Of a DNA stretch of 64,000 nucleotides, positions 13,246 through 27,000 are shown one piece after another. The DNA is from Campylorhamphus procurvoides. Its lineage: Eukaryota; Chordata; Aves; Passeriformes; Dendrocolaptidae. Position 1 is the first letter of the stretch. Every line of letters starts with the position of its first letter. Made by a program: the position numbers and the translations under genes. The stretch covers positions 785,348 through 849,347 of the forward strand of contig WBMV01000259.1 of assembly GCA_013396655.1 (NCBI GenBank), given 5' to 3'. Below the pieces are notes generated by a model. It searched no databases. It was given only the letters and a program-made list of their open reading frames with translations, and had not been told where the DNA came from.

Positions 13246-13564
13246 TTCTACTGAGCTAATTGAAGAAGTCAAAGAGAACTTTAAAATAAAAAACCCTAAA
13301 ACACCTACCCTCACCACTCCCCCTGAGCTTCAGTTCAGTGCTGTGATGGTTCTCCTGCCTGTTTTGAGTGTTCCTGGTGCAATCTGGACAACGCAAGACT
13401 TTGTAATCAAATTGATTGTGAGAAACACATTGGTTGCTCTCATTGGCAATGATGGGCACTTCCCAGGCCTTTTCTATTGATCCATTTGTGCACAGTGTCT
13501 GATATTGCTGATGGGACACTGTTGTGATTGCCCTTAATGATTAAATTCACATTTTGGGCTTGAC

Positions 13565-13654
13565 TGTTTGTTGGGGAGGTTTTTTTGTTTGGTTGGTTGG
13601 GTTTTGTTTGTGTTTTTTTTGTTTTTGTGATGTTGTTTTTATTTTTTTTTTGAT
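13565..13654 (-). repeat. 90-base G/T-only-like tract without C
   Basis: By hand count there is no C and there are only four A in 90 bases. The tract contains runs of 7-10 T interspersed with GTTT and GGTT units. On the minus strand it reads as an A/C-rich, poly-A-like tract, opposite in polarity to the A/C tract about 320 bp upstream. It may be a degenerate (GTTT)n/(GGTT)n simple repeat or the tail of a minus-strand retroposon. The plus-strand frame through it (13,554-13,937) encodes a Phe/Val/Cys/Gly-rich stretch that is a composition artefact, so I do not call it a gene. Confidence 0.75.
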
Positions 13655-16600
13655 CAGTCTATATCGGATAATAGACCCTCTGCAACTGTGTTGTGTGCTG
13701 GGGTATGTCATTGCTCCTCAGGCCCCTGTAGATCAGCTGCAGACAAATCACACATTTTCCATGGGACAGGGTCACCTGTTAGAAATGAAAGGAAAGCTAT
13801 TTGTCACCTTTCTTTTTCATTTTTTGTTTTGCAGCAGCATCATGGATTTTGCCCAGATTTATGGGAGACTGCCTCAACTAAACACCTGCCTTTGCGAGCA
13901 GCAAAAGTCACACTCTGCTCAGTTCATTTTGAATTAGAGCAATCTATTACCCCTCTACAGTGAGTTTAATAACTCCCATAATTTTCTGCTATAGATTCAC
14001 ATAAAGGGCATGTTATTTTTTTAAAAGAGAAATACATTTTCTTCTACCTGAACCTGACAAATCTATTAGCCAAACCTTCCATTAACTGATAGGAGAGTTT
14101 CCTTTCTTTTGCACAGGTTCTTTCCTAACCTTTAAGGTAATTAGCTGTAATTACGCTGCTATGTAATTAGTGTTGGTATTCTAAGTATTCTGCATTTTAT
14201 TCTAGTTTCTGTGGTGCTGTGCAGACCTGAGGTTGTGCTCTGTGTTGTAGCCAGATTTTGGTGTACATATGTTGAAATATCAGGAGAATTATTCCTTAAA
14301 ATGAATGTTCTTTTTGTCCTAAGCATCCTTCTTTCAGATTTATTGCTTCTTTTATTAGCAGCTTTGCAATTTATTTAATCCTGGACAAGGGATTTTGGGA
14401 ATGGAGGTAGAGATTATTTTGACTTTTCCTAACAAACAGACTGTTCTTACTCTTACACAGCTATAAGCTTATTTATGTGGACAGGCTCTGCTCCACATGC
14501 ATTTTGTAGCTGCCACTGTAGCCAGACAGACCTTTTCAGGACAAGCTGAGTAACTGGTTGACATAAGAGGTTTGTAGTTGTTTATGCAGCCTCTGTCATA
14601 ATGGCTCATTTTATAAAACTGTCCTGGGAGATGCTCACCCACCCTTGGCAGCTGACCTGTCCTGGTCTGCCACACTAAACTGACATGGAACTCTCACATC
14701 CCCATGTTTTTGTGTGTATTTCCTGGTCTATCCGACTGTGAGCTGCAGAGCACACTGGAAGCATCCCAGAAATCACAAGGGCAGGGCATTTCTTGCAGTG
14801 CTTCAGTACGTTTGCAGTTTCAACTAGAATTGAGTGGAAATGGAATAACAATCAATTTGTCAAAAATTCTTAATGCTCTAATTAAATTTTAATTGCTTTT
14901 TATGTGTTAGAGTGTATTCTGTGATCTGCAGGATCACAGGATGGTCTCTGGTGGAACTGATGCTTATTTCCTTCATGTGCACAGAATAATTCCTATGTCC
15001 CTAATAGAGTTCTCTGAGCTCAGCTTTTATGGGCAAATTCAGGTAATGAGATGTTATTTACCTGAAATATTTGTGGAAGAGAAAAAAAAATAATTTAAAT
15101 ATTTCCTTCCAAAGTCTCGATAGAATTAAAATATTCCTTTTTAATAGAGGAGAAGCAGAGAATAGAAGGAGTATAAACCTGTCATTAGAAACTGAAATTC
15201 TAGTCCACATTTCCTTATATTTTTGTCCCTGACAAAAAGCTGAAAGAACCTGGTGTGAGGTGAGAAGTTCTCAGCTGTGGACTGATAACCTTTTGGTGTT
15301 TCTGCTATCCTGAAGTCCAGGTGGAAACAGTGTAGTCCATAGTTGGTTTATGATCTTTTAAAAGGATATTATCTACAATAATGAAGAAGAGTCACCAGGC
15401 CAGTTGGGTCTGGAATGGAAGTAGAATGGGGGAAACAATATAAAAAACCTTCATAGATTTACAATTCTTTTTCTCCAATAGGTTATTAATAAGACCTAAA
15501 AACTGTCTGAATCACAACCTTGTGATAGTTGTGATTGGACCATGTATTCCATGGACACAAACCACGTTCCTTGGTGTTTCTGCAGCACAGAATGGTCCCA
15601 AAGGGCAGAGACTGCCTAGGGTTTGGTGTGGGAGCAGCCACAGCCTGGCAGAGCTTCTGCTGACTCCTCTATTCCTTCAGTGAGGTTGCTGTTGTGCTCT
15701 GAGCAGTAAAACACACACAGAGTTTCCTGCAGTACTCCAGCCTGCACTGAAGTGCCCAAAACCTCCCAGGCAACAAAGCACAGCTGATTCAGCTGTCTTA
15801 GTCCTGCCCTTGGCTCTGCAGGACAGGAATGTGTCAGCAAAGAAGGGCTTTGGCCAGAGTGCAGGGGACATGCCCAGACAGCCAGCCCAGCTGCACAGGC
15901 ACTGGTGGAGGTGTGGAAACACACTCTTCCATTGCAGCAGCACTCCTGGGCTGCCTCATTTCCTTCCCACGCCCACCAGGCTTGTGACTTCACTGCTGTT
16001 GTGCTTTACTCTGAGCAGCTTGGAAAGATAACTCTGTCTGGAGGCATCAGTTAAGTCAGTGGAGCTTTGAGATATGCAAAGAGCCTCTGTGAGTCTGAGC
16101 CCTGCTGGGGCTGTGCTAGGCTGGGACTAGACGTGCCCGGGGCATGTTCACTGCACCTCACTGGTTTGAACAAGGTGCTGTAGGGGCTGTGACTGTGCCA
16201 CCACGAGTGGGTGTTCAGGGGAGACTGTGCTGACTCCCAGACCTGTCAGAGAGCAGCAGCATTCAGGGAGGATGCAAGAACTGCCCTGTTTGCCAGCTTG
16301 AACACAAAGTGAACCTTCAGTAGGACTGTGCAGGCTGTATTATTTGAAAAGGAAGGCAGAGTGTCTTGTGGAGAAAGAAATACGAAGTCTGGAGACACAG
16401 ACAAGCTTCAAGTGACTTGTGGGATCTCTGATAAAACTATTGCTTAGCAAATAAGGAGTTTGTTTTGTGATTTGCCGTTTGTATTATTCTGTTTGTCATC
16501 TAATCTAACTGCAAATTCTAAAAATTGTGAATAAAACACATCAGTGCAGGGGCAATTTCACATGTACCAGGGACTGAGAGCTGAGGCCCATCATCTCTGA

Positions 16601-19600
16601 GGGGTAGAGGAAAACACCACCTTGGCCAAAGGAGCAGGAGAGCTGGAATCTGAGCCAGTGGTAGGGCCAAAATGAGAGAATAAACATCTCATCAAACACC
16701 AAACCTTATGGAGGATGCCTAGAATTTGCCTGGGTGGCTGGGCCTTCCTCTAAAAGCTGTCTTGCAACAGATTAATTAATGCAGACAAGCTTCTAGGTGT
16801 CTTTTATTTTTTTATCATGGTGACAAATCAGTTTCCGTATAACAGCTTCTGATGTTTCAGACAGCCACAGATTATGACAGGATGAAATACTTCTCTGTAT
16901 TTAATTATCAAGTTTTTAATTTGAATTTATCAGGAGACTGGTTGAGTAGAGTCTGCAAAAATGCCAGGCAAAGGAATCTCCTAAAAATAAAATGTTGTTA
17001 GCAAGATACTTGGTGTGCGTGAGATGAAGGGATTTATAAATAGGTTTAGGAAGTATTGAGCTCATTATAAAATAAGTAAAAAATGGATTTTTAGGGATAT
17101 GGCCATGTTCCAAAGTTATTTTAATTGATCCTCAATCCTCACTGTGGAGACTTTGTCTCACTCTTTCTATGGTACCAGGTATTGTCCAGCCCCCCAGGGA
17201 AAGGGCAGGATAAGAAAAAACATGTATGGTAGAGAGCAGGCATGGAGTGTCTGGCAGCAGCAAAGGGGTCTAATTCATCCAGCCTTAACGTGCAGCTTTT
17301 ATCTCCTCCCATCTCCTTTGTTTTTTTTGTTAAATCAGGAGTGTCAAAAGTAGCAGCCCTAGGAAAAGTGCACATTTCACTGGGGTGGGTCACGGGAATC
17401 CCTTGGCTGGATTTGGGATTCGCCCACAGGAGGGCACTTTTAAAGCAAATCTCCTCATCTCTGGGTTGTATGGAGGAGTGATCTGGGAGCACATGGAGCA
17501 GAGTCCTTACAGGGTAATCCACACCAAAGCTGTGCTCTGGGAGGGTGCCTGGTGTGCTCCAGCTTCCCATGGGCCCTCCAGAACCAGCCTAGAGCTGGTC
17601 CAGAGTGATTCCCAGCACTGCCCTCCCACGGAGCCTGCAGGGGTTCTCTTTGGGGTTTTACACCAAAGGTCTCCCTGCTCAGATCTGCTCTTACTGCACT
17701 GGAGGGCCTCTTAGAGGAGACGTAAACTAAATTTGATGGATGATGTAGTTATGAGACTCTATAACAAGATGAATAGCTGGTAGTGGAAAAGAAATAGTAG
17801 GTAGAGTAAATTAAAATATTTTTAAAGGACAAATAAGAGATTAAATAAAATGCACTTCTAGTGTCCTTCTTATACACCATATAGATTCATCCTTCTGTGG
17901 AAGCTGAGGAGACTATGGATTAAATATGAAACTCCTTGTTCTGTTTTTATATTCAGTCACAATACTGCATGGAGTGTGTACCCAAAACTAAACCCAAAGC
18001 AGGAAGAAAATGTCTCTTTATTAATTGAATGTTGGGGCTTTTTTCTTGCTTATCATATTTGAGGTACTTATTTTCAGTCTCAAGTGATATATTTGATAAA
18101 AATTCGTTTTAAAACAAGTGAAGAATAAAACAGAGTAAAAAACAGGAAGGATACAAATCTCTTTCATTGCTTTCAAATTCCCCTGTTGGCATGCCATTTT
18201 CTATTGCTTTCATTCACATTTCACTACCATATTGCAAGCAGCACTGGCAGCCAGCCCTTACTTATTTTTATTTAAGAACATGAATATTTTATCTGACTAC
18301 TTCACAATGCAAGAAACTTCTCAGAGAATTGCATCATTTCTATTATTTAAGACCTTGGTTGGGATGTCAAGAGCACAGCCTGATTCCAGGAGCTTAATCT
18401 TCATGTACTAATATGTTCAGGAGTTGCCTTTCTGTTTTCTTACTTACTGCCCAGGGCTGGAGACTCTGGGAATTGCCTGTATTACATAAAACTCCAGCTT
18501 TAAACCTGTTGATCAAATCTGATTTTGTTTCCTTCCTCTGACTGGATTATTTCTTTTCCAGGAACAAACTTCATAGAGATGGTGAAAGTCTGGGTTACAT
18601 GTGATTTTTGTGGAATGGAGCAAACTGACAATAATCCCTGGGCTTGGGCAGGTCCAGGAAACCAGAGTGGTCGCATAAGAATGATGAATTTCAGCTTTTA
18701 TATAACATTGCATCTGCTGCTCTTGAACACTTTTCTCCTGATTATGGAAAGACATCTTGCTAAGAAAAAGTATTTTATCAAACATTTTGTGTTTCTATGA
18801 CTCCTAATGGATAAACTGAGAGTGAACAGAGAGAACCATCACTTTTGTTTTGAAAAGTGAAGGATTGGAACATTTGGGTTTGGTGGAAACTGCAAACCCT
18901 TTAGAGTCCTGTTGACTATCTGATTCCATGATGAATGGACAAGGACCATTGTAGCCTCTTGGTGTGGTGGCTCACATGGAACTGATGCAGGGTAGATTAC
19001 AGGATGTGTCAATGTTGATGAAAAGGAAAACCTCATTTTTCTGACAGAAAACTTCCCTAAGAGCAGTAGAGATTATATTCTTCTGAAACAGAACAATTTG
19101 GGTCAAGGCAGAGATTTGAAAGCATTCTTTTAAAGCACAGCTACCTCAGCATTGTTTTCCTCAATTTTGCATAGGTGACAGAGAAGACAGGCTGGTTAGA
19201 TGGCTTGACATCAGAGATTAAGTGTGAAAAGCAAAGTCTGAAATTCTTTAGTTGTTTCTTCTCAATGTAATTTAATCCCCTGCTTTTTCCTGCTCCCTTT
19301 TCTATGCTGACCCTCTGAATTCTCCAAGAGATGTGCTGGCTGCCTGGAAATGTCAGGTGAATATCAAAGCATGCCAAAGCACTTTCTTTTAGGGTCAGAT
19401 CCCTCCTCTGAGCTAACAGCTGTTGCCCTAAGTATATTTAATGCCTCAGACATTTGAACTGATACATGCTAAAACGTATGGAAAAAGGTCAAAGGTACAA
19501 CAGCAGCACACGTCTCCATTAATTTGGGAAAGTGATTTAGAGATAATGTGAATAATCCTTGCTAAGTGAAATTGTGAGTGGAACACCAGTGCTCGCGCTC

Positions 19601-21000
19601 AGCTGAGTTTTGTTTCCTTATAAATATGCATTTAACATTTGCTTCTTTTCCTTTTAAAGTTGTTCACTGGACACGATGGTGCATGTACCTTCTAGTCCTG
19701 AGGTACCAGAGCCACGGTCCCTCATGTCACAGTAACAAAAAGAGAGATTTTGGGCTTCAGTTCTCTCATTTTGCACAGTTTTTTTTGTTGAAGCACGAGC
19801 TGCAAACCATCTATAATATCTCCTAAGATAAGCACCGTCCTCATTCTTTGACTCTCCTGTTTATTTGGTAAATGGAGCCTCTAAATGCTCATCCGAGGAA
19901 TCCCAGGGTCCTATTGCAGTATCAGGGCTTGGCAACCTTTACTTAACTTTGTAACCTTATAAACGACTTGTCAATGAGCCAACTGGGTTAGAATCAGCAC
20001 AGTCAGTTGGAGAATTTTGCTCTTTCCTTTCTGAGAGTTAATTATGAGTTAGCAGTGCTTGTTTCTGCAGAGAGGTTTGTCTCCATGAAGGAAAAAAAAA
20101 GTGTTCCTGATACCTTTGACAGTAATTTCTGCTGTAGTGTTTAAAAGGCTTGATTTTAGTTGGGTGTCTAGGGATTTAGCTCCAGAATTCCCATTATCCT
20201 AATTGGTTCAGCAGAATGAAGCAACACAGTGTACTTCCAGGCAATTATTTCACCCTTCAGCTGCTGGCATCATAGTAAAGGAAATAGATTATGTCATTTG
20301 CGTGTTCCCAGAAATTTACCTTGTAGCTGTGCCCTGGTGTCAGGAAATCAAGTGTCTAAATAATGAAAATGCTACAAATTGTTGCAAATTGCAGAAAACG
20401 ACAGGGACTCCATCAGCAGCTTAGTAAGTCTCACACCTCTGTTTGTGATGCTTCCTTTTCAAAAAGGGGATAACACAAATAAAATAAAAACCCACAATAC
20501 AGTAACCTTGATTCATCTTCATAATGGGACTGTCACCGAGGGAGTGAAGGCCAGAATTTTGATGCTATTTGTATATTAGTTTTAGGGGAAATGCATTACT
20601 GTCTGCAGTGTGACAGAGAAAATGCTTCAAGAATGGGACCAGGAGGGTAACAGTAGGGATTCCAGTCCTGGCACTGAATACTGTCTCATAGTAACTAGAA
20701 GCTCAGGGGTTTTTGGTGTTCAATTTAAAGCAGAAATAGTAATTCTGATTATACTAAGATTGTGACCATTGAATTACTGGTGCTTCAGAGTTGTGGAGTT
20801 GTTCTTTCAAATACTGGGTGGTGCTGTAGGGATGACATAAAGCCAAAGGGGCTGGCTGAGCATCACAACCCCAGCGTGTGGGGTGTTGTGTCCCATGGAA
20901 GGGGCTGATGCAGATCCTGGGGACCTTGGCCCCAGCTCTGTGATCTGAAGCCTGGCTGTGTGGAAATGTGTGCAAGACGGGAGTGCAGGGCCAGGTGGGG
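13655..21000. other. Non-coding DNA, no gene seen
   Basis: Alternating AT-rich DNA and mildly GC-richer patches (about 15,600-16,300, 17,380-17,710 and 20,800-21,060). The GC-richer patches hold the longer frames: 143 codons at 17,139-17,570 minus and 125 codons at 15,616-15,993 minus. Each is overlapped by frames on the opposite strand with no recognisable domain. A TAATTA cluster at 14.14 kb and a possible G-quadruplex at 20.98 kb are listed separately. I could identify no transposon or exon. Confidence 0.65.
14138..14169. promoter_or_regulatory. Three TAATTA cores in 32 bp, candidate enhancer core
   Basis: Exact TAATTA hexamers lie at 14,138-14,143, 14,148-14,153 and 14,164-14,169, with start spacings of 10 and 16 bp. 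TAATTA is the canonical core bound by many homeodomain proteins (Q50 class). Roughly helical spacing of repeated cores is a feature of some developmental enhancers. The flanks lack CpG except one in the cluster (ttacgctg). Regulatory function is inference. Confidence 0.3.
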
Positions 21001-21003
21001 GGG
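20979..21003 (+). other. Putative G-quadruplex motif
   Basis: The plus strand has GGG at 20,979-20,981, GGG at 20,988-20,990 and a run of seven G at 20,997-21,003. The seven-G run can supply two G-triplets with a one-base loop; the other loops are six bases each. This fits the simple G3-N(1-7) quadruplex rule. It sits in a locally GC-rich patch (about 20,800-21,060) that is not strongly CpG-enriched. Confidence 0.5.
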
Positions 21004-24000
21004 TGTGGTGAAGCTGCAGCCGCTGGGACAGACCCAGCTCAGCGTGGCACAGGCAGCCCCCAGTCTGAATGACATTTGGATTGTGGGTTGCACGTGCTGC
21101 TAATGAAGAACTGCCATTTGCCAGGCTGCACTGAGCTGGGCCTGGAGTTTTTTAGAGCAGTGTTTATTCGGTGTTTCTCACTCTCTGTTTTTCATCTGTG
21201 CGAGGAATGGTGGTTGGAGGCACCTCTTGCCTGTTATCTTTAAACACTTCCCATTGTTTCCAACTTCTTGCCATAGAGGACAGTGGCTTGTTTTTGGAGG
21301 TGAATCATTTAGGTGTTTGATTTCTACACTCCAGTTTCTACAATAAATATTCGCTAGTTTTATTTTTGATAATATGCTATTTTTTGACTCCTGACACAAT
21401 TTTGCTTACTTTTTGTAGCAAATTTAGACTAAAGGTCATACTGTGGGTTATCTTACAGATCCAAAATAGCTGATCTTAACACATTTCTCTCTCCTTTCTT
21501 TCAAATAAATCCTTCTACTGCTCTGTAGCAGTGCTTTTTACTAATGAGAGCTATTGCCAGGCTTCCCTGTTATGGCACTTTGTTAGAAATGTGCCTAAGA
21601 CACAAAAGAGATGTCTCACTGGGCTTTCATCAGTCCATTGCCACTGTCAGAATGAGGATCAGTGTTTTAGTTGGAGCTCAGTGACTCAGTTCAGATCTTT
21701 CTAATTCTCAAGGGGGAGCTGCTCACAGGGGAAAAATATCAGTTTTCATACAGACTTGTCTTCAAATTCCTGCATAAAACACTGACTTAAAAGAACAGCA
21801 GTGTAGCTGAGATGGGGTAGGAATTGTCTGTAACCTGCTAGAAAGTTTAAAATAGAGCACCATTATAATAAGCAAGGCCAGATGTCTTCCTTTCCTCACT
21901 AAGAGTCTGTTTAGACATTTGTGGAGTTGCTTTGTTTTGGAATAGTTTCAGCACAGCTCTGCTTCTGTAGATCGTTTGGGGCATGGATCAGACAGCACTG
22001 TACCAAAAGCCTATTCACATGCAACAGACCAGCCCGTGTTCCTAAAGAGGAGCCAGTTCTCTGATTCTTTCAAAGATGTGAGCAAATTCGGCACCATATT
22101 GAGTGCCCTTTGGCTGCAGGTAGAGAATTCAACAGCTTGTGGGAGTGCTAATTAGTGCTAATAATAACTTCAATGACCTGCCTTGGCTTTAAAATGCCTG
22201 ACAGAAATTACCCTGTCCTTGAAGGATGGAGATTTTGCTTCTGTGCCTGTCTGATTAGGGACTCTCATGCCTACATGATCCTGTGTTTAGTGATCACACA
22301 CAATTAACTAAGTGGGTACATGTGTGTGGATGAAAAAGAAGGGGGTGGTGGTGGAGAATCAAGAGGAAAAAAGGCAGAGATCTCCCAAAAACACTACACC
22401 AGAATCCCATTATTAAAAGGATTTCTTGTGTAGGCTGAATAGCCTTGTTAAAACCAGAAGTAATAATAGGAAAGTATTAGATTGGGAATTGGATTATTCA
22501 TAATTAAACCTTGTCTCTCTAATTTTGGTACTTTTTCCATAGGTAATTCGCTGAAATTTGTATGGAGGATCTTTATTTTGAGCAAGTACCCAAAAAGCTC
22601 CAAAGTACGGAATTTTTATTTTATCTGGCTAATAGGTTGCTGATGGTGCAGAAAACAATTGTGTTTTCAAGGATATTGCCCTAGACCTTTCCAATATAAA
22701 TATTATTAACACTAACCAGAACAATGAGTTACATTATTTTATGAGCTGGAATGATAAATGAGGACTTTTTTCCGACTTCCCTGTCTTTTGCTAAAGTAAT
22801 TTTTGAAAAGCAATCAAATTAGAGTGGAGGAAAGGATCTTTAGAATCTAACAGGGCCTAAACTGGATGATGGAAAGCTGGGTAAGGTAGCAGATTTTTTT
22901 TTAATTGAAGATAAAACCTTAAACTTAAAAAAAAAATATGACTCAGTGGTTTGGGTGTTTCATTCCTAACTAGACATTTGGCTCTGAGTAGAATTCTTCC
23001 CTCTGTTGCTCCCAGGCACTGACTCCTGACCTCTCCCAGTGCCCATCCCTGTCCCAGCACAGCTGGGCACTCAGTCACAGAGTGAGCAACATCAGGGAGC
23101 TCATCCAGCTAAAAAGTGGGATCACCAAGTTAAAAACAGGATTGTTTCTCAGCTGGATCGGTTTCCAGGCTGATTTGCTGCAAGAAAAATTGTAGAGTCG
23201 TTCTCTGAGGCTGAGCAGCTGTTCTGGCACAGGGGAGAGGCTCAGGAGGTGTCTGCACCAGTGGCCTGAGGCTGTTAATGTCACGGAGTGTGTGATGCAC
23301 TACAGCCTTTCCCTCTGACTTTTAAATGTGTGCCATCACTGAACACTGGTTAAATGCAAAGCACAAAAAAAAATCAAAAGTTGTTATTAGTCTTATTTTG
23401 GTTATACTGTTAGAGGGTATTCTAGAAATCATAGATCAAAAATATTCACATTTGAGTGACTTATTATGGTCAATTAAGCTTACTCAGGAACACAGCCATG
23501 TATTGAGGGAGTAACTTGCTGCACAGCAAGAGGGAGCATGTTGGTTTTACTGCATTTTCCAACTACGCACTCCATCCAAGAGTGTACAATACACAGGGAA
23601 GGTAGAAATACCCAGGCAGTGTCAGCTCACAGAAAATCCATGGGGAAATCTACTACATTTTAATGAAATCAAGAAATATCTGAAACACACAGTCTTCCAT
23701 CTGGAAATTCCAGGGATCCAGAGTGTTCTGGCTGTATTTTCTTTGAAAAACAAAAATATAGCTACTCAGTACCTGAATTGTGACTTAAAGTAGGTTACAG
23801 TGTGGCTCCACAAGATTCTTCAGTCACTTGTTGAAGACCCAAGATTCATTGGTTTGGATTACTCTGCACTTGGTCCAGAATGTCTGAAGGGGAGATCAGG
23901 AGCAATGAAGTGCTGGGGGTGCAGAGTGTAAATGCTGCTCTGATGGACGGGCTGTGAGAAGCTCCTCCTGAGCTCAGAGTGCCCAGGCCTCAGCTCTGAG

Positions 24001-27000
24001 AATTCAGTTCCCTTCTGCACATCAGGATTATTGTATCCAAAGTGATCCTTCTTTATAAAGCCAGTTATCAACTAACTAACATTGATAACTTGTAGATGGA
24101 AACTAATAACTTAAATATTTTTGGTAGGCCCATTGATATCATCTCGTTGATGGTATTCAGGGGAGTAATCTTTCATTTAAATGAATAACATCTTAAGGCC
24201 ATGCAGGTATCCTCAATGGAATTAATTGACTAGAACTTAATGTTTTGTAAAAGTGAAGATTTTTTATGGATATACATAGTCTTCCTAACCTAGACTGGAA
24301 GGATAGAGAAGGGCACTGAATCATGAGAGAAAAACTGAACAAACCCAAAGTGTACATCCTATGAATTTACTAAAATTCCAGAAAGGAGTTTGGGAGAAGG
24401 GAGGTGTAAAGATTCCTCTTGGATGGAATAATGTGTCATACTCCTGCTTTTATTTTTATTCTCTAAGAACCTCTGTGGTAATTGGGTTAATTTCTGCTAC
24501 CTAAAATTCCAGCTAGAAGAACACAATGTATTCAGCAGCCATTCCCATTGCCACTTACTCTGAGCTATGATTTAGGGAGATTAAAATAGTAAGCAACACA
24601 GCTGCCTCTTCTGTGAGCTGGATCAAAAACTCTGAGTTTCGTCCATTTTGTCAGCTCTGAGTCTTTGGGTTGATAATGACACCACAAACCAGTGTGCCAG
24701 AGACATGTTCCTTGGCTGAGGTTTCTTTGAAAAGTTACAGTTCCTTTAAATTAACATGTTAAAGATCACATTACGGTCACAGAGCACTGAGAGGCACTCA
24801 GGCTGTTAAATGGCATCCATCAGGATCGTGCTGAGCTCCTCTGTCCAGGAAACAGTGTGGATATTGCTGTTGGGATGGAGGTAAAGTCCTGGCAGGGAGC
24901 AATGGCACACAAAGCTTTTGGGAAGAGTGAATCCTAAGGGTATCTGTGCCCTAAGAGAAAAGTGAAAACCTCCCAAAGCTCTGTGGGACACACTCTCGTG
25001 CTGGTGTAGAACAGAGGCTGAAGGTCACCCATTCACATGTAGTAAGCAAAACCTCATGCTTGGCCCCCCTTCCCTGTGTCTTTGATGTATTTGAAATGCT
25101 GTTTGTTAACTTACTGCCTCCAGGAAATCTCCCAGGGTTGCTTTTTTCTGTCCTGACCTTGGTGTGCCCCAGAGAGCAGTGAGTGCAGGTCAGCTGGAGG
25201 CAGGTGGAACACTGTGTTTGAGGTGAAGGCACTGCCCAGACACTGTCCCTGGGACCTGGCAGAGGATTGCAGGGGGACAGCAAGCCTGGGGATCATGAGG
25301 TGCCCACTGCCCAGTTTGAGGGGAGGTGGCTGAATTGCATCCAATGGTCAGTGGGGAGCAGGAGAGAAACTTCAGCACTGCACACTGAAATGTTTTGTGG
25401 AGGAACCTTTTCAGAGCTTTGTTGGCTAAGCTACAGACATAGATTTCTGATAAAAACACCTCCTTAGCATCTCAGTTTTCATGATTCTCTGATGCTATGT
25501 ACTAAGTAACCAATGACTTACAATGTTCCTTACAAAAGTACTGCTCCTAATTAGAAGAACAAGCTTTAATTTCTTTTCCCAGGTAAGCACAAGATAAGCA
25601 GGATGGACAGAGAGCACAGTAGATTTTCAGGTGATGTGCCAGCTGGCTTTCTGTGCCATTTCCAGCACTGCAGAGATCACTGACTAGTGCTTTATGTTTT
25701 TAGCTGAGTTCTTTATATTTGAATGCCTTGCCTTGCCTTTCCTCGAATCACCTGTACTGTAGTCACAGTTCCCTCCATTCACTCTGTACTCCGGAGGAGG
25801 GAATGTGTCCTCCACTGAACTCTCTGCTGTTTCTTGAAAAACAGACAAAACTGCTTTGGGGTTACTTTCAAGTACCAGAGGAGACTCCATTTGTCTCCTG
25901 GTTGCAGCTGGTCCTTAATCTGCAAAGCAGATTTGGGGAATCCCACACAGACCCAGTCTGGGGAGGTCTTGCTAGTGCACCCCTGCCCTGGGACAGGCTT
26001 CATCCAGCTTACTCTCGTTTGCATAAACTCATTAAGTGCAATTAGCGCCGTCAGGCTGCCTTGCAGGCACTGTCGTGTGGGTGGCAATCTATATGTTGCC
26101 ACAGACAAGCTATTTCAGTCCAGATCAGTTACGAAATTGGTTGAAAGGTCTGGAAGGTGCTGACTCTCGTGAATCACAGAAGGGTGATATTGCAGCGTTA
26201 ATAGGGACTGGAGTCTGGGATGAGACATTGAAAAAGAGTTTAAGTAGTTACTAAGGACTTGATTCAATACCTCTAGAGGGTTTGGGGGATTCTTACATAA
26301 TGTGATTGTGTAAGAAAGATGAATAGTTAACAGATCATGTATTTGGGGCAATAAACTGGAGCTTGAGCCTTTCCCTCATGTCCTAGAAGCACTGCTAATT
26401 TATATGATTTCTTCCTCACAGTTTAGGCACTGAAAGTCATATTCTGCTTCAGTAAGAGTAATCAGTTTCAGAAATGCAGTAGCTTTTGTGTCTTCCTGGA
26501 AATATGGATAAGGGTTTTACATAGTATCCATCATTCTTACAAATTATTAAATCTTTTGAAAGAATTCTTGTAAGATTGTAAGCTCTCAGGTGAAAGCACA
26601 GCTGGAATAAAACCATTCAAAAGAGTTTGTCTGGAGGGAATAAAAATTGCCTAAACATTTCCCCCTTAAAACAGAAATCAGTTCCTCGCATGTCCCTTCT
26701 CTTCCTCTTGTCAGCCCCTAAAAAGGAAACCTTGAAGGCATTGGCACTGTCACCTTAAAGTACAAGGGATATAAATATGAAAGCTAGCAGTTCCATTTCA
26801 TCACAACACAAAAATAAAATGGGAATATAACAAATCAAAATACTACCCTCTTAAATTTTTAATATAATTTTTTAAATTTTTTTTTGTCTGAAAGTCCATA
26901 AAAATTAATTATTTGTGTTTTAATAACAACTTGTAGAATTCAAATCAAAGGTAAGTTCTGGACAAGTTTTAGTCTGAAGTCATGATGATTACCTGGACAG

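Noticed and set aside
13554..13937. 127-codon frame rich in Phe, Val, Cys and Gly that looks membrane-like
   Set aside because: Its hydrophobic part is just translation of a C-free G/T tract.
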